Shown here: piece after piece, positions 17,928-26,962 of the stretch
Layout of the letters: each line of letters starts with the position of its first letter
Numbering within the stretch: position 1 is the first letter of the stretch
DNA from: Pseudomonas syringae
GTDB lineage: Bacteria > Pseudomonadota > Gammaproteobacteria > Pseudomonadales > Pseudomonadaceae
Length of the DNA: 64,000 nt
Reading direction: 5' to 3'
Assembly (NCBI RefSeq): GCF_000737245.1
Contig: NZ_JPQU01000034.1
Span: 124,001 to 188,000 of the forward strand
Translations under genes and position numbers: made by a program
The notes under the pieces: model-generated
Database searches by the model: none
Seen by the model: the letters and a program-made list of their open reading frames with translations, nothing else
What the model was told of the DNA's origin: nothing

Positions 17928-18383
17928 TTAAGAGGTGAAGGACAACCAAGGGAAGATGACAATGGCGCTCAGCACCACCAACAGCTGAACAGCGAGAAAC
18001 AGGACCTGTTGGCGCAGCAGCTTCAACGCGCCTTGGCTGCGTAACGCCCATGAGCGCCCCGCTTTGTCCACAGGCGCAAGGCCCAGCTGGCCCAGCGCAT
18101 CGTCCAGCGCGGAGGTGCGGTCGCTCAGCCATTGTGGATCGCTGGCTACCATGTGGAACAAATCTCCGTCGAAAGCCACTCGCAGCGCGTAGTACTTTTC
18201 GAGTATCCCCAGCAAAACGCCAATGACCACGACAATCAGCAACAGCGCGTTGGGCGTAGTTATCAACAGCTGAACCAGCCCGAAGCCCAGGCACAGCAGC
18301 GTCAGCCCTGTGGACAAGTTGTCAAGCGCCTTGCCCCTGCGTAACAGGCTGGAGACTATGTGGAGCTGCATTTCATGGGACAT
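17928..18383 (-). CDS. Small membrane protein of the phospholipid operon
   Basis: 151 residues from the ATG at 18383 (MSHEMQLHIVSSLLRR). Two hydrophobic helices at ~20-65 (LSTGLTLLCLGFGLVQLL, LLLIVVVIGVLLGILEKYYAL) and a C-terminal one (LLRQQVLFLAVQLLVVLSAIVIFPWL). The middle is soluble, probably cytoplasmic. No family recognised. Its start overlaps the 3' end of the phosphatase gene by 11 bases. It probably assists the acyltransferase or synthase beside it. Confidence 0.75.
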   Translation of the reverse strand: MSHEMQLHIVSSLLRRGKALDNLSTGLTLLCLGFGLVQLLITTPNALLLIVVVIGVLLGILEKYYALRVAFDGDLFHMVASDPQWLSDRTSALDDALGQLGLAPVDKAGRSWALRSQGALKLLRQQVLFLAVQLLVVLSAIVIFPWLSFTS

Positions 18384-19779
18384 GTTTATCACCAATTGTT
18401 GAAGGATCGCAGTCCCATGTGGGAGCGGTGCTGACCCGCGATTGGGGTGTACCTGCATCGCGGGCATGCACCGCTCCCACAAAATTGTGTAATACCAAGA
18501 GATGGGTGTTTTTCAGGACAATCCTCGGTGCACTTTGACGAATCATCGCCACCGCCTTATCCACAGACTCAGCCCGCCCACTGTGTAAAAGCCAAGCGGC
18601 CAGCGCTGTTGCGCTACGTGAATAACCCAAGGCGCAGCAGACCAGTAGCGGGCCTTGCTGGCGCAGACGTTCGAGTGACTCGGCCGCGAGCAGGCATTGC
18701 TCCGCGCTGGGCACGGTCAGATCCAGCACCGGTACCACCTGATAACCGCGCATCCCCGGATTGAGCGGCAATTCCGCACACATATCCACAACCGCCGCGA
18801 ACGGCAAGAGCTGGGCCTGGTTTGGGATTCGCCCCAGCCAAACGTTATCCACAATCTCCCGAGGATCAGGCTGTGATTTTGTCCACAGCCGAGAATTTGT
18901 CCACGCTGCTATGAGGTAGGGCGCGAATAACCAGCGGGCGGCAGGGCTGAGGCTGCCGTCGGGCCGTTTCTGAAAACCGTCAGCTCCCAATAACAGATAA
19001 CTAATCGCCACCAACAACAGGGAGACCGCAGGCCAGCACAGCCACAGCCAACCCCCGCCGAGCAGCAATGCCAACCCCAGACACAGCGCGCCGCCGAGGA
19101 TGTAATAGCCGCCGAGCTTCAGGCGTTGCGGGTCTTGCGTCAGCTTCGCAGAGCGCAGCGCGCTGCGACCTTGATCAGGCCAGAGCCAGATGCAAAACCA
19201 CCCTGCCAGCGCGCCTGTGGGTAAGTCTATGAAGTGGTGTTGCCAAGTCGTCAGCACCGAAAGGCCAATCAGGGCGAACCAGCCATGCAGCAACCAACGC
19301 CACCCTTGATGAAAGTTGCGCAGGTAGCGGTCATAGCAAACCCACAGCACCACCAGTAGCGCGATGTGCAGCGAAGGTGCTTGATTGAAGGGTTTGTCGA
19401 AGCCCGCCAGGACCGCAAACAACCAGCCGAACAGACCGTCCAGTTCCGGGCGCTCGAAAGTGAAGCGCAGGGGCCAGAGCAAAAAGCAGCTCACTGCAAT
19501 GAGTTGGGCGCTGAACAGCCGCAGCGCATGGGTATCCAGTTCGCGACGGGTCAGGCACGCCAACAGCGAGAAGCCGTACAGCAGGTCAATCGACCAATAC
19601 GGAATAATCGTCCAGGCCCAGAACGGCATGTGCATTTCCCAGGCGAACACCAGCGTGCCGACATCATCGCGTTGGGCTGTGAGCCAGGTGGCAAAGCCGT
19701 AACTGGCAAAGAAAAAAGGTGCCAGCAGCACCAGCCAGACAACAGCCCGCTTCCATAGACCCGCTTCACGCTGAGCCAT
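18373..19779 (-). CDS. ynbD: PAP2 / dual-specificity phosphatase fusion (YnbD-like)
   Basis: 468 residues from the ATG at 19779, which overlaps the previous stop (ATGA); an upstream start at 19821 would overlap by 43 bases. The N-terminal membrane half is a PAP2 lipid phosphatase (APSLHIALL and QHHFIDLPTGALAGW as motifs II and III). The C-terminal cytosolic half has the Cys-based phosphatase loop CALGYSRSATA. Together they could remove phosphate from a lipid intermediate such as a phosphatidylglycerophosphate-type product. The last ~30 residues (HARDAGTPQSRVSTAP...) are translated from a REP element and look like an acquired tail. Several DnaA-box-like words lie inside the gene. Confidence 0.87.
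   Translation of the reverse strand: MAQREAGLWKRAVVWLVLLAPFFFASYGFATWLTAQRDDVGTLVFAWEMHMPFWAWTIIPYWSIDLLYGFSLLACLTRRELDTHALRLFSAQLIAVSCFLLWPLRFTFERPELDGLFGWLFAVLAGFDKPFNQAPSLHIALLVVLWVCYDRYLRNFHQGWRWLLHGWFALIGLSVLTTWQHHFIDLPTGALAGWFCIWLWPDQGRSALRSAKLTQDPQRLKLGGYYILGGALCLGLALLLGGGWLWLCWPAVSLLLVAISYLLLGADGFQKRPDGSLSPAARWLFAPYLIAAWTNSRLWTKSQPDPREIVDNVWLGRIPNQAQLLPFAAVVDMCAELPLNPGMRGYQVVPVLDLTVPSAEQCLLAAESLERLRQQGPLLVCCALGYSRSATALAAWLLHSGRAESVDKAVAMIRQSAPRIVLKNTHLLVLHNFVGAVHARDAGTPQSRVSTAPTWDCDPSTIGDKHVP
18419..18480. repeat. REP doublet inside a coding region
   Basis: Inverted GTGGGAGCGGTGC arms enclose a shorter than usual spacer. Unlike all but one other REP doublet here, it lies within an open reading frame (3' end of the PAP2/phosphatase gene). 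Confidence 0.85.
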
Positions 19780-21536
19780 CAACTGATCCGCTGCGCCAGT
19801 GAGACGCTGAAGATCCCCCATTCATCCACGCGCTGAGTGATCTTGCGAAAGCCTGCGGCCTCCACCAGTTGATCCATTTCCGACTGGCTGCGCCGACGCA
19901 TCACCCAGGCCTGGCCGGCGCGGTGGCTGGTCAATGCGCGGGCAATCAGTTCCAGCTGCGGGTGCCAGGGTTGGCCCGTGTAAACCAGATACCCGCCCGG
20001 TTCAACGGCCGCTGCCAGCCCGGCCAGCGAGTCGCCCACCATCTGGTTGCTGGCAAACAGCTCATACAAACCTGAAACCACCGCCAATGTCGGCTTCGGA
20101 TCAAGAGCCGCCAGATCGTCGCGATCAAAGGCGTCAGCCTTGATGAAGCGGGCGATGTGCCCCAGGCCTTTTTGCTCGATCAGCGCACTGCCGTCACGCA
20201 CATTGATGTCGCTGTAGTCGCGCAGCAGGATCGACTCCGGCAATGGCTCCACGCCTTGCAGGGACTCGAGAATGTAGCGTCCGTGGCCAGCGGCGATATC
20301 GACGATGCGTACTGGCGTGCCTTGATTTCGCAGATGTGCCATGGCCAGGCGCAGTAGCTCTTCGACGTTCAGCTTGCGTTGGCGAATGCCGCGCCAGCCG
20401 ATGGAGTTCAGGTAGTTCTGGTCGATCAGCTTGCCAATCGGCGAGGTGCCAGTGGGTTGATTGCGGTAGACATAATCCAGCGTACTGCCGGAGTCGAAGC
20501 CGGTATCGAAACCCAGCTTCACGCCTGTGGATAACTTCGCGCCCAACGCCATGCTGGCGCGGGTCATGCGCCAGTAAAGGTCGCGGGGCGAGTTATGCGG
20601 CAGCGGTGCAGCCAGTTCTTCCGACTCCGCACAGGTCGCGCCGAGTTTGTCGGCGTCCAGCAGGGAAGGGCGCGACAGCGGCTCTTCGAAATTCTGCAGG
20701 ATGAAACGCCGGGCACGGCTGACCGCCAGATGCCGGTCACGCTCGCCGAGGGTGTCGTGGAAGAAACCCGGCAGGATGTGTTTCTCCTTGCGCACACTGC
20801 CCAGCCGCTCGAAGAAGCGCTCCTGAGGACCGCGATGCACCACGAAGTCGGCACCGGAGATCAGCAACTGAGTCGGAATCGAAATGGCCTGGGCATCGGC
20901 CACCACTCGATCTGCGGCTTCATACAAGCCGAGCAGAACATTCACCGAAATGGCTTTGGTGATCAGCGGGTCGGTGTCGTAGGAAGCGATGCGTTGCGGG
21001 TCATGGCTGAGAAAGCGCGCCTTGACGTAGCTGTTGACGAAGAAATTGCCTTTGAACCTGCGCAGCAACGCCAGGCCAGGCCGCGCAAACGGCACGTACA
21101 ACTTGACCTTGAAGGCCGGCGAGGCAAGCACCAGCGCGCGAATTTTCGGCGCATAGTCATGAGCCCAGGTGGCTGCGATCACTGCGCCGACGCTCTGGGC
21201 GACGACGGCCATGTTTTCTTCGGCGATAGCGAAGGTGGCGCTCAGGTGATCAACGAAGGTCTGCACATCGCGCACGCTGGTGGCGAAACTCGGGCTGTCC
21301 CCGCGAGCACCCGGCGACTGGCCGTGTCCACGTGAATCCCAGGCGAAGAAGTCGAAACCCGGCAAGTCCAGCTCATCCACCAGATGGGCAATGCGCCCCG
21401 AGTGCTCGTGCCCTCGATGGAACAGCAGTACCGCCTGACGTGGCACCGACGGGTCGACTGTGGTCGCTGGCCAATGGCGATAGAACAGCTCCACACCATC
21501 GTGGGTGCTGAAGCGTTGATCCTGAACGTCACGCAT
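19779..21536 (-). CDS. ynbC: Alpha/beta hydrolase-methyltransferase fusion (YnbC-like)
   Basis: 585 residues, the length I recall for E. coli YnbC. The N-terminal ~300 residues are a monoglyceride-lipase-like hydrolase: HRGHEHSGRIAHLVDEL, DSRGHGQSPG, nucleophile region AVVAQSVGAVIAAT (Ser in QSVG) and a late His (GFFHDT). The C-terminal ~250 residues are a class I SAM methyltransferase-like domain with VRIVDIAAGHGRYILE and DLAALDPKPTLAVVSGLYELF. The fusion suggests deacylation and methylation of a lipid or lipid headgroup. It lies 50 bases downstream of the CDP-alcohol phosphatidyltransferase and is coupled to the phosphatase gene. Confidence 0.87.
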   Translation of the reverse strand: MRDVQDQRFSTHDGVELFYRHWPATTVDPSVPRQAVLLFHRGHEHSGRIAHLVDELDLPGFDFFAWDSRGHGQSPGARGDSPSFATSVRDVQTFVDHLSATFAIAEENMAVVAQSVGAVIAATWAHDYAPKIRALVLASPAFKVKLYVPFARPGLALLRRFKGNFFVNSYVKARFLSHDPQRIASYDTDPLITKAISVNVLLGLYEAADRVVADAQAISIPTQLLISGADFVVHRGPQERFFERLGSVRKEKHILPGFFHDTLGERDRHLAVSRARRFILQNFEEPLSRPSLLDADKLGATCAESEELAAPLPHNSPRDLYWRMTRASMALGAKLSTGVKLGFDTGFDSGSTLDYVYRNQPTGTSPIGKLIDQNYLNSIGWRGIRQRKLNVEELLRLAMAHLRNQGTPVRIVDIAAGHGRYILESLQGVEPLPESILLRDYSDINVRDGSALIEQKGLGHIARFIKADAFDRDDLAALDPKPTLAVVSGLYELFASNQMVGDSLAGLAAAVEPGGYLVYTGQPWHPQLELIARALTSHRAGQAWVMRRRSQSEMDQLVEAAGFRKITQRVDEWGIFSVSLAQRIS

Positions 21537-21586
21537 GGGATTTCCTTATTCCGGCTGTAGCTAAACGGGTGTGATCTGGACGGGCC

Positions 21587-22213
21587 TTACCGGGAAACAT
21601 CTTCGCCTGCAGGCAACTCAGCCAGGCCACGACGCACGCGATTGATCACGGTGTAGACCAGCAAACCGGCGATAACCGCCAGAATGATGTTTATCCACAG
21701 GGGGACGAACCAGCCCACAGCGACTGCGGCGCCGATCACACCAAACACGAATGCGCGATCACTCTTGCCCATCGGCCCGTCATAACGGCGGCTGGCGCCG
21801 ATCATGGGGCCGAGAACGCCCGCGTACTCGCTGAAAATCGCCCCGAGGGTGACCAGCAGGATCAGCAGCAGATTGACGCCGGGTATCAAGGCGAAGGGCA
21901 GAAACAGCGCGCTGTCGGCGATCACGTCGGTCAACTCATTGAGGTAAGCGCCCAGCCGTGATTGCTGACCGAATTCCCGGGCCAGCATGCCGTCGATGGC
22001 ATTCAGCGCCATGCGAACGATCATCCATAGCGGTATCAACACGAATACCCAAGGGTGGCTGGCGAACAGCGCCACGGTAGCGCCGACCACGATGGAAATC
22101 GCGCAGGCACTCAACGTCACCTGATTGGCCGTCACACCCCGGTCGAACAGACGCTGGACCATGGGGCGCAAGAGATTCTGAAAACGGGGCTTGAGCTGGT
22201 AGATCGAAATCAA
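21587..22213 (-). CDS. ynbA: CDP-alcohol phosphatidyltransferase (YnbA-like)
   Basis: 208 residues, about six membrane helices. The family active site is complete: DGMLAREFGQQSRLGAYLNE followed by LTDVIAD, i.e. DGx2ARx8Gx3...Dx3D. It joins a CDP-diacylglycerol phosphatidyl group to an alcohol; the acceptor cannot be read from sequence. It is the first gene of the six-gene minus-strand operon, so the promoter should lie in 22214-22344 between it and the REP array. Confidence 0.88.
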   Translation of the reverse strand: MISIYQLKPRFQNLLRPMVQRLFDRGVTANQVTLSACAISIVVGATVALFASHPWVFVLIPLWMIVRMALNAIDGMLAREFGQQSRLGAYLNELTDVIADSALFLPFALIPGVNLLLILLVTLGAIFSEYAGVLGPMIGASRRYDGPMGKSDRAFVFGVIGAAVAVGWFVPLWINIILAVIAGLLVYTVINRVRRGLAELPAGEDVSR

Positions 22214-22344
22214 CGGACGGCTTTCCTTGTCGGCAGGTCAATGCCCTTAGTGAAACACAACGTAACCACGGCGGCGTGATGTTCTTTGTGCGCGGGGTCT
22301 CAGCACGGGGAATTACCTGAGTTCACGGAACATCGCGGTCAGAT

Positions 22345-22772
22345 GTAGGAGCCGGGCTCGCCCGCGAAGAACGATAACGCGGTGTGCCTGACGGACCGAG
22401 TCGCTTGATTCGCGGGCAAGCCTCGCTCCAACAGGTTTTGGTGATCCGTAGGAGCGCGCTTGCCCGCGAAGAACGATGACGCGGTGTGCCTGACGGACCG
22501 CTAAGTCCCATTCGCGGGCAAGCCTCGCTCCCACAGGTTTTGGTGATCCGTAGGAGCGCGCTTGCCCGCGATGAACGATGACGCGGTGTGCCTGACGGAC
22601 CGAGTCGCTTGATTCGCGGGCAAGCCTCGCTCCAACAGGTCTTGGTGATCCGTAGGAGCGCGCTTCCACAGGTTGGGTGATCATCTGTGGGAGCCGAGCT
22701 TGCTCGCGATGAACGATAACGCGGTGTCCTGACGAACCGAGTCGTTTGATTCGCGGGCAAGCTCGCTCCCAC
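22345..22772. repeat. Tandem array of REP doublets, ~102-bp period
   Basis: Units begin (GTAGGAGC) at 22345, 22448, 22550 and 22652, i.e. every 102-103 bases. Each has the inner words AACGAT[AG]ACGCGGTGTGCC and a second inverted arm. The fourth unit is cut short after GTAGGAGCGCGCTT and runs directly into a complete doublet of the GTGGGAGC type ending at 22772. The array reads as an open frame on the minus strand, but that frame is not a gene. It lies between the divergent ynb-like and SPFH operons. Confidence 0.92.
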
Positions 22773-22899
22773 GGAATCGCAGTAGACGCTCTAATCAGAC
22801 CAACGAAAGTTTCACTATGTTTGTTATATCGTAACGCTCTATTCTTGCGCGACTCTGCGCGGGCGGGGATATCAATGTTCAGTGGGGTCTGGGGTATCA

Positions 22900-24849
22900 A
22901 TGCGGGTTGATCTGGATGTTGAGCACGGCAGCCTTGAGGGGTTGCCGAGGTTTCAAAGTGCCTTGGTGCAGGCTGCGCTATTGCGGCGGCTCATCTGGCT
23001 GAGTGGCGGGCTGGGAGTTTTCGGGTTGGTCATGGCGCTGGCCGTTGATCTGTTCTCTCCTGACGCCCTGTGGACAGCCGTGTTGACTGGCAATGCCGCC
23101 GCATTATTCGTGCTGGCCGCCGCGTTGCAATCCGCCCACGGCATTGCGCTATGGCGAGCGTTGGCGCTTAGTGGCGATGTGGGCAGCATCCAACCCTATG
23201 TTCAACCAGGAATCGCTGAAACCAACTGGTACGACCGGCTGGTCAATCGCATCAGCCACCTTGGCCAGTCGACACTGGCGCAGATCGGCGCGCCCACCTT
23301 GTGGCTCGCCGGTTGGGCCGTGCTCGCACTGATCAGCGTTGAACTGACCTGGAACCTGTCGTTGCCCGGCACCCAGCTTTCGCAGACGGGCAGTGTGGCG
23401 GGTGGCATCGCTCTGTTGCTGGCATTTGGCGCGCTGGTGTTGGAGCGGCAGTTCAATGCCGAGCAGAACGAATGGCCTGAAGCTGGACAACTTGCGCAGC
23501 TGACTCGCGTGGTCATCGCGGTTTTGCTGGTGGGCGCGCTGTGCCTGTTTTTCTCCAGCCCTGAGCGGGTCTGGCCTGCGCGGCTGGCGGTGGTGATTGG
23601 CTTGCTGCCGGGCGTGGTCGCTGCAGAGTTGTTGTTGCGCGCCGTTCTTTCACTGTTCAGCCCCCGGAACCCGCGCCTTGAGCCACGTCTGACTGCCAGC
23701 AGTTTCGTGGCAGGCCTGTTGCGCTGGCCGCCGCAGCCGCTACTCGCTCTGCAACATGAACTGCACAATCGGTTTGGAATCGACCTACGGCAAGTCTGGG
23801 CCTTTACCTACATGCGCCGGGCATTTTTCCCTGTGCTGCTGACGATTGCGTCATTGGGTTGGGCGCTCAGCGGCGTGCACGAAATCCCCATGCAAGGGCG
23901 TGGCATTTACGAGCGTTTCGGCAAACCGGTGGCCGTTCTGAAACCAGGTTTGCACGCCGGTTTGCCGTGGCCGTTCGGACGAGTGCTGGCAGTGGAAAAT
24001 GGCGTGGTTCACGAACTGGCCACCAGCGTTGCCGACTCTACAGTCATTGAGCAGATTCTCGACGCCGCTGAAGGCCCGGCACCGAGCAGTGCCAATCGTC
24101 TGTGGGACGCCAGCCACATCAACGAAAAATCTCAGGTGATCGCCAGCAGCTCTGCCGACAAGCAGGGCTTTCAGATCGTCAACATGGACGTGCGCTTCGT
24201 CTACCGCATAGGCCTGACAGACGAGGCTGCCATGGCCGCCACCTACAACAGCGCAGACGTGCCGACGTTGATTCGCAGTACCGCCAGCCGCGTGCTGGTG
24301 CACGACTTTGCTTCAAGGACCCTGGACGAACTGCTAGGCGAGCAACGTTCGGGTCTGTCCGATGACATTGGCAACGCGGTTCAGGCCGACCTGCAGCAAC
24401 TGAACAGCGGCGTGGAAATCCTCGCCACGGTAGTGGAAGCAATCCATCCGCCAGCCGGTGCGGCCAACGCCTACCACGCGGTTCAGGCTGCGCAGATCAG
24501 TGCTCAGGCCTTGATTGCCCGTGAGCGGGGCGCGGCCAGTGCGGCGGCCAATGCCGCGCAACTGAATGCCAGCGTCGCCCGCGATCAGGCGGCTGGTAAT
24601 GCTCGGGAAGTAATGTCGGCGGCCCAAAGCGCGGACCTGCGTTTCAGCGCCGAGCGCGAAGGTTATGCCAAGGCCGGCCAAGCCTTCCTGCTGGAGCAAT
24701 ACCTCACGCAGCTGAGTCTGGGGCTGAACAAAGCCAAATTGCTGGTGCTTGATCATCGTCTGGGCGGCGCCAACAACGCGCCGACCATCGACCTGCGTAC
24801 TTTCACCCTACCGGCAGACCCAACGGCGCCGCGTAAAGCCGTTCAGTAA
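22900..24849 (+). CDS. Large SPFH-domain membrane protein (HflK-like)
   Basis: Start taken at the ATG at 22900 (MRVDLDVEHGSLEG); a GTG at 22882 is also in frame. About 650 residues. The N-terminal ~270 residues carry four to six hydrophobic helices not found in ordinary HflK. A further membrane anchor (FFPVLLTIASLGWALSGV) then precedes an SPFH domain (GIYERFGKPVAVLKPGLHAGLPWPF) and an Ala-rich coiled coil (IARERGAASAAANAAQLNAS). SPFH proteins assemble ring scaffolds that organise membrane proteases and transporters. It is first in a four-gene plus-strand operon ending in a P1B-ATPase. The canonical hflK (with hflX and hflC near purA) is not here. Confidence 0.83.
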   Translation: MRVDLDVEHGSLEGLPRFQSALVQAALLRRLIWLSGGLGVFGLVMALAVDLFSPDALWTAVLTGNAAALFVLAAALQSAHGIALWRALALSGDVGSIQPYVQPGIAETNWYDRLVNRISHLGQSTLAQIGAPTLWLAGWAVLALISVELTWNLSLPGTQLSQTGSVAGGIALLLAFGALVLERQFNAEQNEWPEAGQLAQLTRVVIAVLLVGALCLFFSSPERVWPARLAVVIGLLPGVVAAELLLRAVLSLFSPRNPRLEPRLTASSFVAGLLRWPPQPLLALQHELHNRFGIDLRQVWAFTYMRRAFFPVLLTIASLGWALSGVHEIPMQGRGIYERFGKPVAVLKPGLHAGLPWPFGRVLAVENGVVHELATSVADSTVIEQILDAAEGPAPSSANRLWDASHINEKSQVIASSSADKQGFQIVNMDVRFVYRIGLTDEAAMAATYNSADVPTLIRSTASRVLVHDFASRTLDELLGEQRSGLSDDIGNAVQADLQQLNSGVEILATVVEAIHPPAGAANAYHAVQAAQISAQALIARERGAASAAANAAQLNASVARDQAAGNAREVMSAAQSADLRFSAEREGYAKAGQAFLLEQYLTQLSLGLNKAKLLVLDHRLGGANNAPTIDLRTFTLPADPTAPRKAVQ

Positions 24850-24860
24850 GGAGTCGACCC

Positions 24861-25898
24861 TTGAGTCTGTTTCATAACCACAGCCACGACCATCATGATC
24901 ACTCCGGCCACGATCACAGCGGGCATGGCCACCACGGCCATCACCACCACGGCGAAGGGGCCGGCCCAACGGTTTTCCCGTGGCGACGGGCTGCGCTGGC
25001 CGCCGTCCTGATTGCCTTTGCGATCGCGGCAGCCAGCCTGGTGCAGGTGCGTTCCGGCGAAGCGACGGTGATTACCCGGTTCGGCAATCCGTCCCGTGTC
25101 TTGCTTGAGCCAGGCTTGAGCTGGCGCTGGCCCGCGCCGTTTGAAGCAACCATTCCGGTTGATCTGCGGTTGCGTACCACCTCCAGCGGTCTGCAGGACG
25201 TCGGCACCCGCGATGGGCTGCGCATCATCGTTCAGGCCTACGTGGCGTGGCAGGTGCAGGGCGATCCGGAGAACGTCCAGCGCTTCATGCGCGCCGTGCA
25301 GAACCAGCCGGATGAGGCGGCGCGGCAGATTCGCACTTTTATCGGCTCTGCACTGGAAACCACTGCCAGCAGTTTCGACCTGTCGAGTCTGGTGAATACC
25401 GACGCCAACCAGGTGCGAATTACCGACTTTGAAAACCAGTTGCGTCAGCAGATCGATCAGCAATTGCTCGCCACCTACGGCGTGCGCGTGCTGCAAGTGG
25501 GCGTCGAGCGGCTGACCTTGCCTTCCGTCACGCTCAACGCCACGGTTGACCGCATGCGTGCCGAGCGGGAAACCATCGCCACGGAACGTACCGCCGTGGG
25601 CAAGCGCGAGGCTGCGCAGATTCGTTCGGCAGCAGAGCGCGATGCGCGGATTGTCGAGGCCGACGCCACGGTGAAGGCCGCAGACATCGAAGCCCAATCC
25701 CGCGTCGAGGCGGCGCAGATTTATGGCCGCGCCTACGCGGGCTCGCCACAGCTGTATAACTTGCTGCGTTCGCTGGACACCCTGGGCACCATCGTCACCC
25801 CAGGCACCAAACTGATTCTGCGCACCGATGCCGCGCCGTTCCGAGTGTTGGTCGACGGGCCGCCGACACTGGATGGCAAAAGCGGATCGCAGCCATGA
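24861..25898 (+). CDS. SPFH-domain protein with His-rich N-terminus (HflC/HflK-like)
   Basis: 345 residues. It begins with TTG at 24861, seven bases after a strong AAGGAG; no better start exists before the His-rich tract. Residues 5-30 hold 15 His with Asp and Gly, a likely soft/transition-metal-binding tail on the cytoplasmic side of the single anchor (AALAAVLIAFAIAAASLVQV). The SPFH domain follows (RSGEATVITRFGNPSRVLLEPGLSW), then a coiled coil (ERTAVGKREAAQIRSAAERD). Its stop overlaps the next start (ATGA). The His tail could pass metal to the downstream ATPase, which lacks its own binding domain; this is inference. Confidence 0.87.
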   Translation: MSLFHNHSHDHHDHSGHDHSGHGHHGHHHHGEGAGPTVFPWRRAALAAVLIAFAIAAASLVQVRSGEATVITRFGNPSRVLLEPGLSWRWPAPFEATIPVDLRLRTTSSGLQDVGTRDGLRIIVQAYVAWQVQGDPENVQRFMRAVQNQPDEAARQIRTFIGSALETTASSFDLSSLVNTDANQVRITDFENQLRQQIDQQLLATYGVRVLQVGVERLTLPSVTLNATVDRMRAERETIATERTAVGKREAAQIRSAAERDARIVEADATVKAADIEAQSRVEAAQIYGRAYAGSPQLYNLLRSLDTLGTIVTPGTKLILRTDAAPFRVLVDGPPTLDGKSGSQP

Positions 25899-26962
25899 CT
25901 GAACCCCTGACTGCGTCCGACCAAAAACCGCCGCTACAAGGCCCATGGGTGCAGGCCAGTCGCCTTGCGTTTCTGGCCTTGTACGGCGTCACCTTACTGG
26001 CCGCGCTGGGCTGGGCATTGTCCAACGTGCGGCAAATCGATCCGCAAAATCGCGCGGTGGTATTGCGCCTCGGTGCGTTGGAGCGCATCCAGAATGCCGG
26101 ATTGCTCACCGCCTGGCCGCAGCCCTTTGAGCAAGTGGTGTTGCTGCCCTCGGCGGATCGGGTGATTGAGCGTCGGGTCGAGACTTTGCTGCGTTCATTC
26201 GAGGCGGTGCGGGCGGACAAAATCGCCAGCTTCGCCGCGCCCATGAGCGATGCTTTGGCGGGGTCGGGTTATCTGCTGACCGGTGACGCCGGTGTCGTAC
26301 AGCTGGACGTGACGGTGTACTACAAGGTGACCGACCCTTACGCCTACGTTTTGCAGGGCGATCACGTATTGCCTGCGCTGGATCGCCTGGTCAATCGCAG
26401 CGCCGTAGCCCTCACGGCGGCGCGGGATCTGGACACCATTCTGGTAGCGCGTCCGGAAATGGTCTCGGCGGACAGCCAGTCAGCCCAGCGCCGGGAGCGT
26501 CTGCGCGGAGATCTGGTGCGCGGTATCAATCAGCGGTTGAGCGAACTCAGCGCTACGGGTGTCGGGATGGGTATCGAGGTGACCCGGGTCGATGTGCAAT
26601 CGAGCCTGCCGACGGCTGCGGTGAACGCTTTCAACGCGGTGCTGACCGCCAGCCAGCTCGCTGACCGGGAAGTCGCCAACGCCCGTAACGACGCCGAGAA
26701 AACCACTCAGGCCGCCAATCAGCAAGCCGACCGAACATTGCAAGTTGCTCACGCTCAGGCCTCCGAGCGACTGGCAAAAGCCCGGACCGATACAGCCACC
26801 GTCGCCAGTCTGGCGCAGTCGATCCAGAACAAAAGCGATCCCGGCTTATTGCAGCGGATCTATCGCGAGCGGGTGCCGAAGATTCTCGAACAGGCTGGTT
26901 CAGTCACCACCGTCGATCCGCGTGACGATTCCCGTCTGATCATTCAGGGAGCAGAGCAATGA
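25895..26962 (+). CDS. Third SPFH-domain protein (HflK-like)
   Basis: 355 residues. One membrane anchor at ~22-44 (ASRLAFLALYGVTLLAALGWAL) is followed by an SPFH domain (IDPQNRAVVLRLGALERIQNAGLLTAWPQPF ... GDAGVVQLDVTVYYKVTDPYAYVL) and a C-terminal coiled coil (ARNDAEKTTQAANQQADRT). It probably forms a hetero-oligomeric ring with the other two SPFH proteins, as HflK does with HflC. The start overlaps the stop of the upstream gene and its own stop overlaps the ATPase start, so translation is coupled across the operon. Confidence 0.87.
   Translation: MTEPLTASDQKPPLQGPWVQASRLAFLALYGVTLLAALGWALSNVRQIDPQNRAVVLRLGALERIQNAGLLTAWPQPFEQVVLLPSADRVIERRVETLLRSFEAVRADKIASFAAPMSDALAGSGYLLTGDAGVVQLDVTVYYKVTDPYAYVLQGDHVLPALDRLVNRSAVALTAARDLDTILVARPEMVSADSQSAQRRERLRGDLVRGINQRLSELSATGVGMGIEVTRVDVQSSLPTAAVNAFNAVLTASQLADREVANARNDAEKTTQAANQQADRTLQVAHAQASERLAKARTDTATVASLAQSIQNKSDPGLLQRIYRERVPKILEQAGSVTTVDPRDDSRLIIQGAEQ

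Noticed and set aside
22345..22772. Possible CRISPR array
   Set aside because: Units are ~102 bp, made of facing palindromes with similar inner sequences; no short repeat/unique spacer pattern and no cas genes.
22313..22900. 195-residue minus-strand open frame with internal repeats
   Set aside because: It is a translation of the REP-doublet array; the peptide repeats follow the 102-bp DNA period and there is no ribosome site.
24843..25946. 367-residue minus-strand frame
   Set aside because: It lies fully antisense to the His-rich SPFH gene; caused by high GC and codon bias.
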